A DNA stretch of 64,000 nucleotides. Source: Microbacterium stercoris (GTDB lineage: Bacteria; Actinomycetota; Actinomycetes; Actinomycetales; Microbacteriaceae). The stretch is taken from the NCBI RefSeq assembly GCF_017592545.1, contig NZ_JAGFOA010000002.1:663924-727923 (forward strand), given 5' to 3'. The position numbers were made by a program, and so were the translations under genes. The notes under the pieces are model-generated. The model was not told where the DNA came from. It ran no database searches and worked only from the letters and a program-made list of their open reading frames with translations. This document shows positions 16,796-25,300 of this stretch, piece after piece (position 1 is the stretch's first letter; every line of letters begins with the position of its first letter).

Positions 16796-17823
16796 CGCCC
16801 GTCCTCCGGCTCCTGCTCCGCCAGCGCCGCGAGCCCGTCGGGGCTCACCCGGCCGTGGCTCTCGTCCGGATCGTGCTCGGCGGCGGGCAGCTCCCGCACG
16901 ACGACGCTTTCGCGCAGTCGCTCGATCGTCGACATGTCTCCCGTGCCGAGGCCGTGCCGCGTCACGTTCAGTGCGCCGGCCGCGGCACCCGTGACAACCG
17001 CCTCCCGCAGCGACTGGCCGGCGGCGAGACCGGCGCAGGTGCCCGCGGTGAGCGAGTCGCCCGCACCGCGATGATCGGCGACCTCCAGCGGGGGAGGGGT
17101 GATCTCGAACGCCCGCGGGCCGTTGCACACGAGGAACGGCTGTCCCGCTCGCGTCACGATCACGTCGCGTGCGCCGCGACGGCGCAGCTCCTCGACGGCC
17201 GCGCGCACGGCACCGAGGTCACCGGCGTCGGTGAGCAGCCCGTCGGCGCGCAGCTCCTCGTCGCTGACCTTGACGACGTCGGCCCCGCCCTCGAGAGCCG
17301 CGAGCAGGCGGGCGCCCGCCAGATCCACCACCACCCGCACGTCGTTCGTGCGCAGATCCGCGGCGAGCCGGCGATAGGTGTCGGAGGGCAGCACTCCGTC
17401 GCCGTCCGGTCCGCTCAGGATGGCCAGGCCCGCATCGATCCCCGCGCGCAGCATGACCCCGTAGAGCTCATCCAGCTCGTGCCGACCGAGCGGCTCACCG
17501 GGGGACTCCGCGATGGCGGTGCGCTCCCCATCGCGGCGGTCGTGCACGTATCCGGCGCCGTGCCCCTCCCTCTCGACCGCGGCCACACGGAACCCCTCGT
17601 CCTCGAGCAGACGCCGCACCACACGCCCCAGCTCGCCCGTGAGCACGCAACAGAGCGTGACGGACACTCCCAGCCGGCGCAGCATCCGGGCCTGCCACAC
17701 GCCCTGTCCGCCCGCATGGATATGGATCTCCGGGGCGGAGTCGTCGCCCTCCATTCCGCGGTCCTCGATGGTGACCGTGAGGGAGGGTGAAGGAGCGAAG
17801 ACGGCGATATCCGGCATGATCAT
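16792..17823 (-). CDS. PfkB family carbohydrate kinase
   Basis: A 343-residue ribokinase-family kinase. The N-terminal part contains GGQGVWQARMLRRLGV at about 38-53, the sugar-binding region, and the C-terminal part DHRGAGDSLTAGTCAGL at about 245-261, with the catalytic Asp. It resembles the 1-phosphofructokinase/tagatose-6-phosphate kinase branch in its N-terminal pattern (VFAPSPSLTVTI), so a phosphorylated sugar is a possible substrate. It is translationally coupled to surE. The start could be either of two closely spaced ATGs; the second gives MPDIAVFAPSPS. The C-terminal about 30 residues are an acidic, low-complexity extension. Confidence 0.82.
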   Translation of the reverse strand: MIMPDIAVFAPSPSLTVTIEDRGMEGDDSAPEIHIHAGGQGVWQARMLRRLGVSVTLCCVLTGELGRVVRRLLEDEGFRVAAVEREGHGAGYVHDRRDGERTAIAESPGEPLGRHELDELYGVMLRAGIDAGLAILSGPDGDGVLPSDTYRRLAADLRTNDVRVVVDLAGARLLAALEGGADVVKVSDEELRADGLLTDAGDLGAVRAAVEELRRRGARDVIVTRAGQPFLVCNGPRAFEITPPPLEVADHRGAGDSLTAGTCAGLAAGQSLREAVVTGAAAGALNVTRHGLGTGDMSTIERLRESVVVRELPAAEHDPDESHGRVSPDGLAALAEQEPEDGR

Positions 17824-17889
17824 GACGCTAGGACGGCTCCCGGCCGGGCTTCAGCCCCCTTGCGTCGGGCGGACCCGGGCGCTAGCGGC

Positions 17890-18912
17890 TCAGGTCCAGG
17901 CCGGCACGAGGTCGGCGTGCCACCGCTCGGCCACATCGGGGTGCGCGCGCAGACGCGATTTCAGGGCGTTCTCGCCGTAGAGCGCGTGGATCGGGTTCGA
18001 CGGATCCTGCTCCACCCCGCGCGCCAGGGCGGCCAGCTCGGGCGGCAGCTCGAGGAGGGGCAGCCGGGCATCCAGGGCGGGGTTGAAGAAGAACGGGATC
18101 GAGATGCGATCCTGCGGGGCGCGAGGCGAGAAGACGCGGTGGTTCGTGGCGCGCAGATAGCCCTGCGTGGCGTATTCGAGCATCTCGCCGATGTTGACCA
18201 CGAACGAGCCCGGGACGGGCGGGGCGTCGATCCAGACGCGCGAGCCGTCCTCCTGCTCGAACTCGACCTGCAGGCCCCCGCGGTCGGGCTGGACCCACAG
18301 CAGGGTGAGCACTCCCGAGTCCTTGTGCACGCCGACGCCCTGCTGCGGTTCGTCCGTGTCGACGCCCGGGTAGCGCACGATCTTGATGAGCGTGGCGGGG
18401 TCGCCGAAGTGGCGCTCGAAGTGGTCCTCCGGCGCGTGCAGCGCCACGGCCCACGCGCGCAGCAGCCGGCGGGCGACGTCGGTGAGGCGGTCGTGCCATT
18501 CGGTGATGACCTCCCGCAGCTCCGGCAGGGCCTCGGGCCAGAGGTTCGGGCCGATGAGCCGGTCGAAGTCGTGCTCCGGCTCGGCGACGACCTCACGTTC
18601 GGGACCGATGTCGATCTGCTCCCGCCAGTCGACCTTCCCCTGGGTGCGCTCGCCGCCGATGCGCGTGTAGCCGCGGAACTGCGGGCTGGTGAGGTTCTCG
18701 ATCGCGAGCTTCTCCTCCTCGGGGAGATCGAAGAACGCGCGCGAGACGCGATGCACCCGCTCTTCGAGCTCGGGGGAGATGCCCGTGCCCACGAGATAGA
18801 AGAAGCCCACGTCGCGGGTGGCCGCCGCCAGTTCGTCGCGGAAACGGGCCGCGGCCTCGGGGCCCGCATCGAGCTGTGAGAGATCCAGAATCGGCAGCGT
18901 CAGGTCGGTCAT
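17890..18912 (-). CDS. 2-oxoglutarate/Fe(II)-dependent oxygenase, isopenicillin N synthase-like
   Basis: A 340-residue cytosolic non-haem iron oxygenase of the isopenicillin N synthase/flavanone-hydroxylase family. An N-terminal DIOX_N region (about 7-130) starts with LPILDLSQLD. The catalytic barrel holds the iron ligands His and Asp in GVHKDSG at about 195-199 and the distal His in RATNHRVFSP at about 257, followed by the 2OG/substrate Arg in QDRISIPFFF. All three iron ligands and the Arg are present, so it should be active. The substrate is unknown; no biosynthetic cluster surrounds it. The internal ATG was chosen because of a leaderless-type promoter just before it. Confidence 0.85.
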   Translation of the reverse strand: MTDLTLPILDLSQLDAGPEAAARFRDELAAATRDVGFFYLVGTGISPELEERVHRVSRAFFDLPEEEKLAIENLTSPQFRGYTRIGGERTQGKVDWREQIDIGPEREVVAEPEHDFDRLIGPNLWPEALPELREVITEWHDRLTDVARRLLRAWAVALHAPEDHFERHFGDPATLIKIVRYPGVDTDEPQQGVGVHKDSGVLTLLWVQPDRGGLQVEFEQEDGSRVWIDAPPVPGSFVVNIGEMLEYATQGYLRATNHRVFSPRAPQDRISIPFFFNPALDARLPLLELPPELAALARGVEQDPSNPIHALYGENALKSRLRAHPDVAERWHADLVPAWT

Positions 18913-18919
18913 GGAAGCG

Positions 18920-18925
18920 ACCGTA
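18920..18925 (-). promoter_or_regulatory. -10 hexamer of a likely leaderless oxygenase promoter
   Basis: On the minus strand TACGGT ends seven bases before the oxygenase ATG, and no ribosome binding site intervenes. Confidence 0.4.
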
Positions 18926-18958
18926 CAAACCCTGGTCGGCCTGCGCGAATATGTGTCG

Positions 18959-19657
18959 TCACAGACCGGCGGCGAGGCGTTGTTTGTTACGGGGCGCGTC
19001 GTCATCGGGCGCGGCCGACATGATCCGGCCGTCTCTCAGGTGCACAACGCGATCCGCTGCCGCGATGGCCGCGTCGTCGTGCGTCACGCAGCCGACGGCG
19101 GCTCCGCGGCGCGCCTCCTCGGCGAGGAGGGCCTGCGTGATCTCCCGGCTGCGGTGGTCCAGACCGGCCGCAGGCTCGTCCAGCAGCAGGATCCCCGGTC
19201 GCCCGACGAGGGCCTGCGCGATCAGGGCGCGCTGACGCTGGCCGCCGGAGAGGTCCGCGAAGGGGCGCCCCTCGAGCCCGGCCAGCCCGACCCGCTCGAT
19301 CGCCTGGGCGATCGCGGCGCGCCGCGAGGCGCGCGTCGGTCGCGGTCTGTAGCCGGCGCGTGGGCGTCGCCAGGTGCCCATCGCCACGGTGTCGGCGACG
19401 GTCACGGGAAGGGTGTCGGGCGCGTCCGGGCGCTGGACGACGAGTGCGACCTCGGCGGAGCGGATGACGCGACCGGAGCGGGGTACACGGACGCCGGCGA
19501 GCAGCTCCAGGAGCGTCGACTTGCCTGATCCGTTGGGCCCGGCCAGTACGGTCACCTCGCCGAACGGGAGACGGACGGAGACGTTGTGCAGGACGTCCTG
19601 CGCGGTGTAGCCGAAGCAGACGGATTGAGCGAGAACGGCATCACGGGGGGAGGACAC
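18959..19657 (-). CDS. aztA: Zinc ABC transporter ATP-binding protein AztA
   Basis: The 232-residue ATPase of a zinc importer, working on the inner face of the membrane with AztB. Walker A AGPNGSGKST is at about 39-48, the signature LSGGQRQRA at about 145-153, Walker B ILLLDEP at about 163-169, and the switch His in CVTHDD near 198. The start is GTG, seven bases after a minus-strand TATAGT, which points to a leaderless mRNA. It is divergent from aztB, with only 55 bases between the start codons, and a shared metal-regulator box lies in that gap. The assignment to zinc rests on the neighbouring AztC- and AztD-type proteins. Confidence 0.85.
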   Translation of the reverse strand: MSSPRDAVLAQSVCFGYTAQDVLHNVSVRLPFGEVTVLAGPNGSGKSTLLELLAGVRVPRSGRVIRSAEVALVVQRPDAPDTLPVTVADTVAMGTWRRPRAGYRPRPTRASRRAAIAQAIERVGLAGLEGRPFADLSGGQRQRALIAQALVGRPGILLLDEPAAGLDHRSREITQALLAEEARRGAAVGCVTHDDAAIAAADRVVHLRDGRIMSAAPDDDAPRNKQRLAAGL

Positions 19658-19664
19658 TCCGCCG

Positions 19665-19670
19665 ACTATA
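19665..19670 (-). promoter_or_regulatory. -10 hexamer of the aztA promoter
   Basis: TATAGT on the minus strand ends seven bases before the aztA GTG. The corresponding -35 region lies inside the Zur-like dyad. Confidence 0.5.
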
Positions 19671-19674
19671 GCAA

Positions 19675-19704
19675 TTGATAATCATTCTCATATTCACCTA
19701 GACT
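19675..19704 (+). promoter_or_regulatory. aztB promoter, leaderless
   Basis: TTGATA, an 18-base spacer and TAGACT make a good vegetative promoter. The -10 ends eight bases before the aztB ATG, so the mRNA should start at or just before the ATG. The -35 overlaps the left arm of the Zur-like dyad. Confidence 0.6.
19676..19690. promoter_or_regulatory. Fur/Zur-type operator shared by aztA and aztB
   Basis: TGATAATCATTCTCA is a 7-1-7 inverted repeat with one mismatch, the architecture of Fur-superfamily boxes. It overlaps the aztB -35 element and the -35 region of aztA. Because the genes encode a zinc importer, the zinc repressor Zur is the likely ligand. One dimer or dimer pair bound here would block both promoters when zinc is plentiful. 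Confidence 0.7.
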
Positions 19705-19712
19705 CCCCAACC

Positions 19713-20585
19713 ATGCCCCCCTTCCTCGCATGGTTCGCCGCGCCCTTCAGCGCCGATTTTGTGCTGCGCGCTCTGCTCGGCGGCGCCCTCGTCGCCGTCA
19801 TCTGCGCCGTCGTGGGCACCTGGGTGATCATCCGCGGCATGGCCTTCCTGGGGGAGGCTATCGGGCACGGCATGCTCCCCGGGGTCGCCGTCGCGACGGT
19901 GACCGGCGCACCCGCCGTCCTCGGCGCGGCCGCCAGCGCGATCGCCATGAGCGCCGCGATCGGGGCGCTGCAGCGGCGCGGTCGCCTGACCTACGACACG
20001 AGCATCGGTCTGCTGTTCGTCGGGATGCTCTCGCTCGGGGTCATCATCGTGTCCCACTCGCGCAGCTTCGCCACGGACGCCACCACGATCCTGTTCGGGG
20101 ACATCCTCGCGATCGGCGGGGGCGACATCCTGCTGCTCGCCGTCGCCGCCGTGGTGACGATCGCGCTCGCCGCGGTCTTCCACCGCTCCTTCGTCGCGGC
20201 CGCCTTCGACCGGCGGATCGCGCAGGCGCTCGGCCTGCGACCCCAGTTGGCACAGATCGTGCTGACCGGTCTCGTCACCCTCGCCGTGGTCGCCTCCTAC
20301 CAGGCGGTGGGCTCGCTGCTCGTGGTCGGTCTGCTGCTCGGCCCCGCCGTGGCGGCCCGGACCTGGACGACGCGCATCGCCCCCACCATGCTGCTCGCCG
20401 CGGCCTGCGGCACTGCCGCGGTGGTCGCGGGGCTGCTCGTCTCGTGGCACGCAGGCACCGCGGCCGGCGCCTCCATCGCGTGCTGCGCGATCCTCCTCAC
20501 CGCGATCTCCGCCGTGGTGCGAGGGGGCATCCGCCGTGCCCGTCACGGGGCGGGTCATACCCCGCCGGTGGCGGCCCTGCGATGA
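19713..20585 (+). CDS. aztB: Zinc ABC transporter permease AztB
   Basis: A 290-residue ABC-3 family (ZnuB/TroC-type) permease with about eight membrane helices. The family motif around GMAFLGEAIGHGMLPGVAVA at about 38-57 and the cytoplasmic coupling region FDRRIAQALGLRP at about 167-179 are present. It forms the membrane channel with AztA. The ATG sits eight bases after a -10 hexamer with no ribosome site, hence leaderless. Four genes follow on the same strand with stop/start overlaps or short gaps, forming the operon aztB - propeller lipoprotein - aztC - aztD. Confidence 0.88.
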   Translation: MPPFLAWFAAPFSADFVLRALLGGALVAVICAVVGTWVIIRGMAFLGEAIGHGMLPGVAVATVTGAPAVLGAAASAIAMSAAIGALQRRGRLTYDTSIGLLFVGMLSLGVIIVSHSRSFATDATTILFGDILAIGGGDILLLAVAAVVTIALAAVFHRSFVAAAFDRRIAQALGLRPQLAQIVLTGLVTLAVVASYQAVGSLLVVGLLLGPAVAARTWTTRIAPTMLLAAACGTAAVVAGLLVSWHAGTAAGASIACCAILLTAISAVVRGGIRRARHGAGHTPPVAALR

Positions 20586-20626
20586 CCCCCGCGACGACGC
20601 CCCTGATCACCCCTCGAAAGGAACTG

Positions 20627-21832
20627 ATGTCCCCCCGACGCCCCCTCCTGATCGTCTCCGGCACCCTGCTGCTCGCCGCGCTCGCCGGATGCTCATCGAC
20701 CGCCGGCCAGGGGGCCGCCTCGGCCGCGCCCGAGGAGCCCTCCGCCGGTCACGGCGCGATCACGGGTGCCGCCGAGGTCGCCGAGCCGCCCCTGCAGCTG
20801 GTGTCGATCAATGCTCAGGGCGCGGTCGGCTCGCTCGACCTCCTCGACGGTTCCGAGGCCGAGCTCGGGGCGATCGAGGCTCCGCGCTCCACGGCCACCG
20901 ATGGCCGCTACGTGTTCGCGGAGACAGACGGCGCCGTGACGGTCATCGACAGCGGCGTGTGGACCTGGGACCACGTCGACCACTTCCACTACTACCGATC
21001 AGAGCCGTCGATCCTGGGCGAGGTGCCGGGGGAGGGGCCCGTGAGCGTCTCGACGGGGGCGCTCTCCACCGCCGGCGCCACCGGCCTGTTCTTCGCCGGC
21101 TCGGGCGAGGCCGTGCTGCTGGACAATGCCGAGCTGTCCCGTGGCCGCATCGTGGAGACCCTGCGCGTGCGGACGGGAGCGCCGAACGGGGTGATCGCCC
21201 CGCTCGGCGATGGCGCGCTCGTCAGCGACGCCGACGGCGGTCTCGCCTTCCACGACGCCGCCGGCGGACCGGTCCCCGGCGCGCCGTGCACGGCGCCGTC
21301 CGGATCCATCACCACGCGCGCCGGCCTCGTTGTGGGCTGCGAGGAGGGCGCCGTGGTGGCGCGCATCGAGCGCGACGAGCCCGTCTTCGAGACGATCCCG
21401 TACCCGGTCGGCGCCACGGCCGAGCGTGCGATGTCCTTCGACGCGCGGAAGGGAAGGCCGACCGTGGCGGCCGTCGCGGGCGATCGGGGATTCTGGCTGC
21501 TGGATGTGCGCGAGCGCGCATGGCAGCTGATCGACACCCCCGTGCCGCTCGCGCGCGTGGTGGCGTCCGACGACGCCGACGGCAGCGTCGTCGCGCTCGA
21601 CGAATCCGGTCGCGTGCACGTGTACGGCGCGAGCGGGGAGGAGCGCGCGGCGACCGCGCCGCTCGTCGAGGTCGCCGCGGGCGTCACCCTGTCGGTCGAC
21701 GCGCAGCGGGCGTACCTCAACGACCCGGCCGCGGGGGTTGTGCACGAGATCGCCTACGCCGACGGGGCGCGCATCGCGCGGACCCTCGCCACGCCGACCG
21801 TCCCCACGTTCTTCGCCGAGGTGGGTCGATGA
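20627..21832 (+). CDS. AztD-like predicted beta-propeller lipoprotein of the zinc locus
   Basis: A 401-residue exported protein. Residues 1-21 are a lipoprotein signal ending in the lipobox LAGC, followed by an Ala/Glu/Gly-rich linker. The rest is a string of short beta-repeats of the WD40/YVTN type (SLDLLDGSEAELGAIE, TDGRYVFAETDGAVTVID, AFHDAAGGPVPG, LLDVRERAWQLIDTP), predicted to form a propeller. HVDHFHYY at about 115-122 has three histidines and could bind metal. It is paralogue-like to AztD at the end of the operon but has a different His distribution. The ATG with an AAAGGA site was preferred over one at 20582 because it starts directly at the signal peptide. Role inferred: zinc capture or transfer to AztC. 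Confidence 0.78.
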   Translation: MSPRRPLLIVSGTLLLAALAGCSSTAGQGAASAAPEEPSAGHGAITGAAEVAEPPLQLVSINAQGAVGSLDLLDGSEAELGAIEAPRSTATDGRYVFAETDGAVTVIDSGVWTWDHVDHFHYYRSEPSILGEVPGEGPVSVSTGALSTAGATGLFFAGSGEAVLLDNAELSRGRIVETLRVRTGAPNGVIAPLGDGALVSDADGGLAFHDAAGGPVPGAPCTAPSGSITTRAGLVVGCEEGAVVARIERDEPVFETIPYPVGATAERAMSFDARKGRPTVAAVAGDRGFWLLDVRERAWQLIDTPVPLARVVASDDADGSVVALDESGRVHVYGASGEERAATAPLVEVAAGVTLSVDAQRAYLNDPAAGVVHEIAYADGARIARTLATPTVPTFFAEVGR

Positions 21833-22773
21833 GCCCCGCTCCGCGCCGCCTCGCGCGCGCCGCCGTGCCGGTGCGCATCGCGGCCCTCGCGGCGTGCGTT
21901 CTCGCGCTCGCCGGCTGCGGCGTCCCCGCGCGCGACGGCGAGCAGATCCGGATCGTGGTGACCACGAACATCCTCGGCGACGTGGTCGAGAACATCGTGG
22001 GCGACGAGGCGGATGTGCGCGTCCTCATGCGACCGAACGCCGATCCGCACTCGTTCGAGATCTCGGCGCAGGAGGCGGCTGAGCTCGGCGCCGCCGACCT
22101 CCTCGTCTCCAACGGGCTCGGGCTCGAGGAGGGCCTCGCCCAGCACCTCGAGCGAGCGGTCGCGGCGGGCGCCACGCCGTTCGTCGCGGGGGACGTCATC
22201 GAGGTGCTGCCCTACAGCGAGGAGCAGGCCGATGGCGCGGACGATCCGCACTTCTGGACCGATCCGGAGCGTATGCGCGACGTCGTGGACGGGCTCGAGG
22301 AGGCCCTCGTGGCGCTCGACGGGATCGACGCGCCCGCCGTGCGCGCGGGTGCGGACGCCTATCGGCAGGAGCTCGCGGATCTCGACGCCGAGATGAGCGA
22401 GCGGTTCGCCGCGATCGACGACGAGCGCCGCGCCCTCGTGACCAACCACCACGTCTTCGGCTACCTCGCCGACCGCTTCGACTTCCGCGTCGTCGGTGCG
22501 GTCATCCCCGGTGGCACCACGCTCGCCGCGCCCAGCGCGGCGGACCTGCGCGACCTGGCCGCGGCGATCGAGGACGCCGGGGTGCCCACGATCTTCGCCG
22601 AGTCCTCCCAGCCCGACCGCCTTGTGCAGGCGCTCGCGAGCGAGGTGGGGATCGACATCCAGGTGGTGGAGCTCTACACGGAGTCGCTCACCGAGCCCGG
22701 AGAGGGCGCCGACACCTATCTGACGATGATGCGCGCGAACACCGAGCGCATCGCACAGGGCCTCAGCCGATGA
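21829..22773 (+). CDS. aztC: Zinc ABC transporter substrate-binding protein AztC
   Basis: A 314-residue extracytoplasmic metal-binding lipoprotein of the cluster A-I (ZnuA/TroA) family. Its signal peptide ends in LAGC (Cys30). Candidate zinc ligands are His74 in DPHSFE, His141 in DDPHFW and His207/208 in TNHHVFG, plus an acidic residue in the C-terminal lobe. The usual long His-rich loop is replaced by a short acidic stretch (about 130-140), as known for AztC rather than ZnuA. The start overlaps the stop of the preceding lipoprotein gene (ATGA). It delivers Zn2+ to AztAB and is thought to be loaded by AztD. Confidence 0.87.
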   Translation: MSPAPRRLARAAVPVRIAALAACVLALAGCGVPARDGEQIRIVVTTNILGDVVENIVGDEADVRVLMRPNADPHSFEISAQEAAELGAADLLVSNGLGLEEGLAQHLERAVAAGATPFVAGDVIEVLPYSEEQADGADDPHFWTDPERMRDVVDGLEEALVALDGIDAPAVRAGADAYRQELADLDAEMSERFAAIDDERRALVTNHHVFGYLADRFDFRVVGAVIPGGTTLAAPSAADLRDLAAAIEDAGVPTIFAESSQPDRLVQALASEVGIDIQVVELYTESLTEPGEGADTYLTMMRANTERIAQGLSR

Positions 22774-22795
22774 GGCCACCCATGAAAGGAAAACG

Positions 22796-23998
22796 ATGAA
22801 GAGACATACGCGACTGATCGCCGCGGCGGCCGCACTCGCGGGGGCGGCGCTGGTCACAACGGCCTGCGCGAGTCCGCCCGCCGCGCCCGGCGCGAGCGGC
22901 ACGAGCGCCCCGAAGGCCGAGGCCCCGGCCGAGGGCCGGGTCGCCGTCGCCTACGAGAACGGCATCGCGGTGCTCGATCCGCAGACGCTCGAGGTGGTCG
23001 GCGAGGTCGCCACGGAGGCGTTCACGCGCCTGAATCCGTTCGGCGACGGGCGGCACATCGCCGTCACCACCTCGCAGGGATTCCAGCTGCTCGACACCGC
23101 GGCGCCCGAGCTGACCGACCTCGTGTTCGGCGCCACGACCCCCGGGCACGTCGTCATCCATCACGGCCGCACCGTGCTGTTCGACGACGGCACCGGAACG
23201 ACGACCATCGTCGACACCGACGCGATCGAGCCCGGCGCCACCGAGCTGCCCGAGACCGAGACGTACGCGGCGGATGCGGCCCACCACGGCGTCTCGATCG
23301 TGCTGGAGGACGGCACCCTGCTCACCACGGTGGGCGACGAGACCGGACGCACCGGCGCCGTGGCGCTGCACGCCCACGACGACCACTGGGACGAGGCGGC
23401 GTCGAGCGACGCCTGCCCGGGCATCCACGGCGAGGGGACCGCGGCCGACGAGGTCGCCGTGTTCGGCTGCGAGAACGGCGCGCTCCTCTACAAGGACGGC
23501 GGCTTCGTGAAGCTGACCGCTCCGGACGAATACGGCCGTATGGGCAACGCCTACGTGTCGGAGACGAGCCCGATCGTCGTGGGCGACTACAAGAGCGATC
23601 CCGACGCCGAGGGCTACCTGCTCGGGGCGGTCACGCTCATCGACACGGCGGCCGAGACCCTCGAGGTGGTCGAGCTTCCGGACGACGTGCGTTTCACGTA
23701 CCGCGACGTGGCGCGCGGGCCCGAGGACCTGGCGTACATTCTCGCGACCGACGGCGCGATCCACGTGCTGGACCCCGCCACGGGTGAGCTCGTGGATGCC
23801 TTCGACGTGATCGACCCCTGGGAGGGACCGGCCGAGTGGCAGGATCCGCACCCGTCGATCAAGGTCGCCGGCGACATCGCCTACGTGACCGAGCCGTCGA
23901 GCAACGCCGTCCACGCGATCGATCTCACCACGGGCGAGACCGTCGCGAGCGTCGAGCTCGACGCGGCTCCGAACGAGCTCGCCGTGGCGCTCGGCTGA
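22796..23998 (+). CDS. aztD: Zinc metallochaperone AztD
   Basis: A 400-residue exported propeller-like protein matching the AztD family, which binds zinc outside the membrane and passes it to AztC. A signal peptide with a probable lipidated Cys (VTTAC, about 21-25) is followed by a Pro/Ala linker. Typical repeats are AYENGIAVLDPQTLEVVGE, GAVTLIDTAAETLEVVELP, GAIHVLDPATGELVDAFDV and NAVHAIDLTTGETVASVEL. His-containing loops include VVIHHGR, ALHAHDDHWDE, GIHGEG and DPHPSIK; the HAHDDH cluster at about 192-197 is the best metal-site candidate. A GGAAA ribosome site precedes the ATG. It is the last gene of the operon and is followed by a GC-rich hairpin. Confidence 0.82.
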   Translation: MKRHTRLIAAAAALAGAALVTTACASPPAAPGASGTSAPKAEAPAEGRVAVAYENGIAVLDPQTLEVVGEVATEAFTRLNPFGDGRHIAVTTSQGFQLLDTAAPELTDLVFGATTPGHVVIHHGRTVLFDDGTGTTTIVDTDAIEPGATELPETETYAADAAHHGVSIVLEDGTLLTTVGDETGRTGAVALHAHDDHWDEAASSDACPGIHGEGTAADEVAVFGCENGALLYKDGGFVKLTAPDEYGRMGNAYVSETSPIVVGDYKSDPDAEGYLLGAVTLIDTAAETLEVVELPDDVRFTYRDVARGPEDLAYILATDGAIHVLDPATGELVDAFDVIDPWEGPAEWQDPHPSIKVAGDIAYVTEPSSNAVHAIDLTTGETVASVELDAAPNELAVALG

Positions 23999-24010
23999 GC
24001 CTGGCGGGAC

Positions 24011-24039
24011 GGATGCCCGGGGCACGGCCCCGGGCGTCC
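24011..24039. terminator. Hairpin terminator after aztD
   Basis: A 13-bp stem with one mismatch (left arm GGATGCCCGGGGC) and a 3-nt loop lies between aztD and the convergent acyltransferase gene, whose stop codon is three bases beyond it. Confidence 0.6.
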
Positions 24040-24041
24040 GC

Positions 24042-25208
24042 TCACGGGCGGCGGGCGCCCGCGCGATCCGCCCCGCCCCGCGGGGTCTCACGCGGCCGAC
24101 GTGATCCGGTCGGGTCCGCCCCGCCGCGGGGCGTGATCGACGGATCCGCGAACAGCCAGCGCGCCCGAGGCTCGACGAGCGGGCGGAACACCCAGCGCAC
24201 GGGCTTCGAACCGAGCGCCACCGTGAGCAGCACCGATGCGACGACCACGATCGGCAGCCAGATCCAGGTGGGCTCGAGGTCGCGGAGCAGGCCCGACTCG
24301 CGGAACGGATACAGCACGAACGAGTGCAGCAGGAAGATGTACATCGTGTAGCTGCCGAGCTTGGTGAACGAGAACTGTCCACGCGGCACGAGCACGAAGA
24401 AGGCCGCGCAGAGCACAACGGCGAGCACCATCAGGGCGAGCCGCACACCACCCGCCCACCAGGGCAGGCCGCCCTCGTCGCCGAGGAAGTGCGCGTAGTC
24501 CTGGTCGTAGAACAGCCAGTTGCGCATGTCCATCGCGTGCCAGCCGTCCAGACCGAACCACGCGATGGCGCCGGCGCCGGCGAACACCGCCACTGCGCTG
24601 ACGCGCGCCCACCACGCCTTGCGCTCGAGCAGACGCAGACGCCCGACGACGTCGCGCTCGCGCAGCCACCATCCGAGCGCGAAGAAGGGCAGGAAGCCCA
24701 GGGTGCGCGCGAGCGAGAAGGTCGCGCCGACGTTGGGCAGGTACCCCGCGCCGACCGATGCGATCAGCGTCCACAGCAGGGGCCACCGCAGCAGTGCCAG
24801 GTAGGGCAGGATCAGCCGGAAGATGCCGAGGGCGAGCAGGAACCACAGCGTCCACGACGGCTTGGTGATGTTGGGCGACGCCTCGCCCTCCACCAGGGTC
24901 TTCGTCAGCCACCACAGCCCCTCGAAGATCAGGTACGGAAGCAGGATGTCGGTCACCACCCGCGCCATCTGACGGCGGTTGGGCGGATCCGACTTCGAGA
25001 AGTAGCCCGAGATGATCGCGAACGCCGGCATGTGGAACGCGTAGATGACGAGGTAGACCGCGTACGCGATGTCGGAGTCGTAGGTGAGCCGCTGGATCGC
25101 GTGCCCCAGGACGACGAGCAGGATGCATGCGAAGCGCGCGTTGTCCCAGTAGGGGACGCGCCTCTTCGCGCGAGGGTGCGAGCCGGTCGTCGGGGAGGGC
25201 GTGCTCAT
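24042..25208 (-). CDS. Acyltransferase-3 family membrane protein
   Basis: A 388-residue integral membrane O-acyltransferase, about ten helices, without an SGNH domain. The catalytic-type motif at the N-terminus reads WDNARFACILLVVLGHAIQ (about 20-38), with the conserved Arg and His. It resembles the fucose 4-O-acetylase / YfiQ group, which modify exopolysaccharide or surface glycans. The C-terminal tail beyond about 350 is low-complexity (repeated RGGAD and RRP) and sits in a repetitive GC-rich stretch. The ATG was preferred over a GTG three bases upstream. No sugar-synthesis genes lie next to it, so the acceptor is unknown. Confidence 0.83.
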   Translation of the reverse strand: MSTPSPTTGSHPRAKRRVPYWDNARFACILLVVLGHAIQRLTYDSDIAYAVYLVIYAFHMPAFAIISGYFSKSDPPNRRQMARVVTDILLPYLIFEGLWWLTKTLVEGEASPNITKPSWTLWFLLALGIFRLILPYLALLRWPLLWTLIASVGAGYLPNVGATFSLARTLGFLPFFALGWWLRERDVVGRLRLLERKAWWARVSAVAVFAGAGAIAWFGLDGWHAMDMRNWLFYDQDYAHFLGDEGGLPWWAGGVRLALMVLAVVLCAAFFVLVPRGQFSFTKLGSYTMYIFLLHSFVLYPFRESGLLRDLEPTWIWLPIVVVASVLLTVALGSKPVRWVFRPLVEPRARWLFADPSITPRGGADPTGSRRPRETPRGGADRAGARRP

Positions 25209-25300
25209 CACTACACGGTACTCGGGCCCTCCGCCACGCCGGAGTCGCCACCGCGCGCCCGGTGCGATCCGGGAGCGCTTCCTGCTGGCAGAATCCTCAG

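Noticed and set aside
24042-24140. Repeat element in the 3' end of the acyltransferase gene
   Set aside because: The GC-rich repeats (CCCCGCGGGG-like) are short and within a low-complexity protein tail; they do not form a defined unit.
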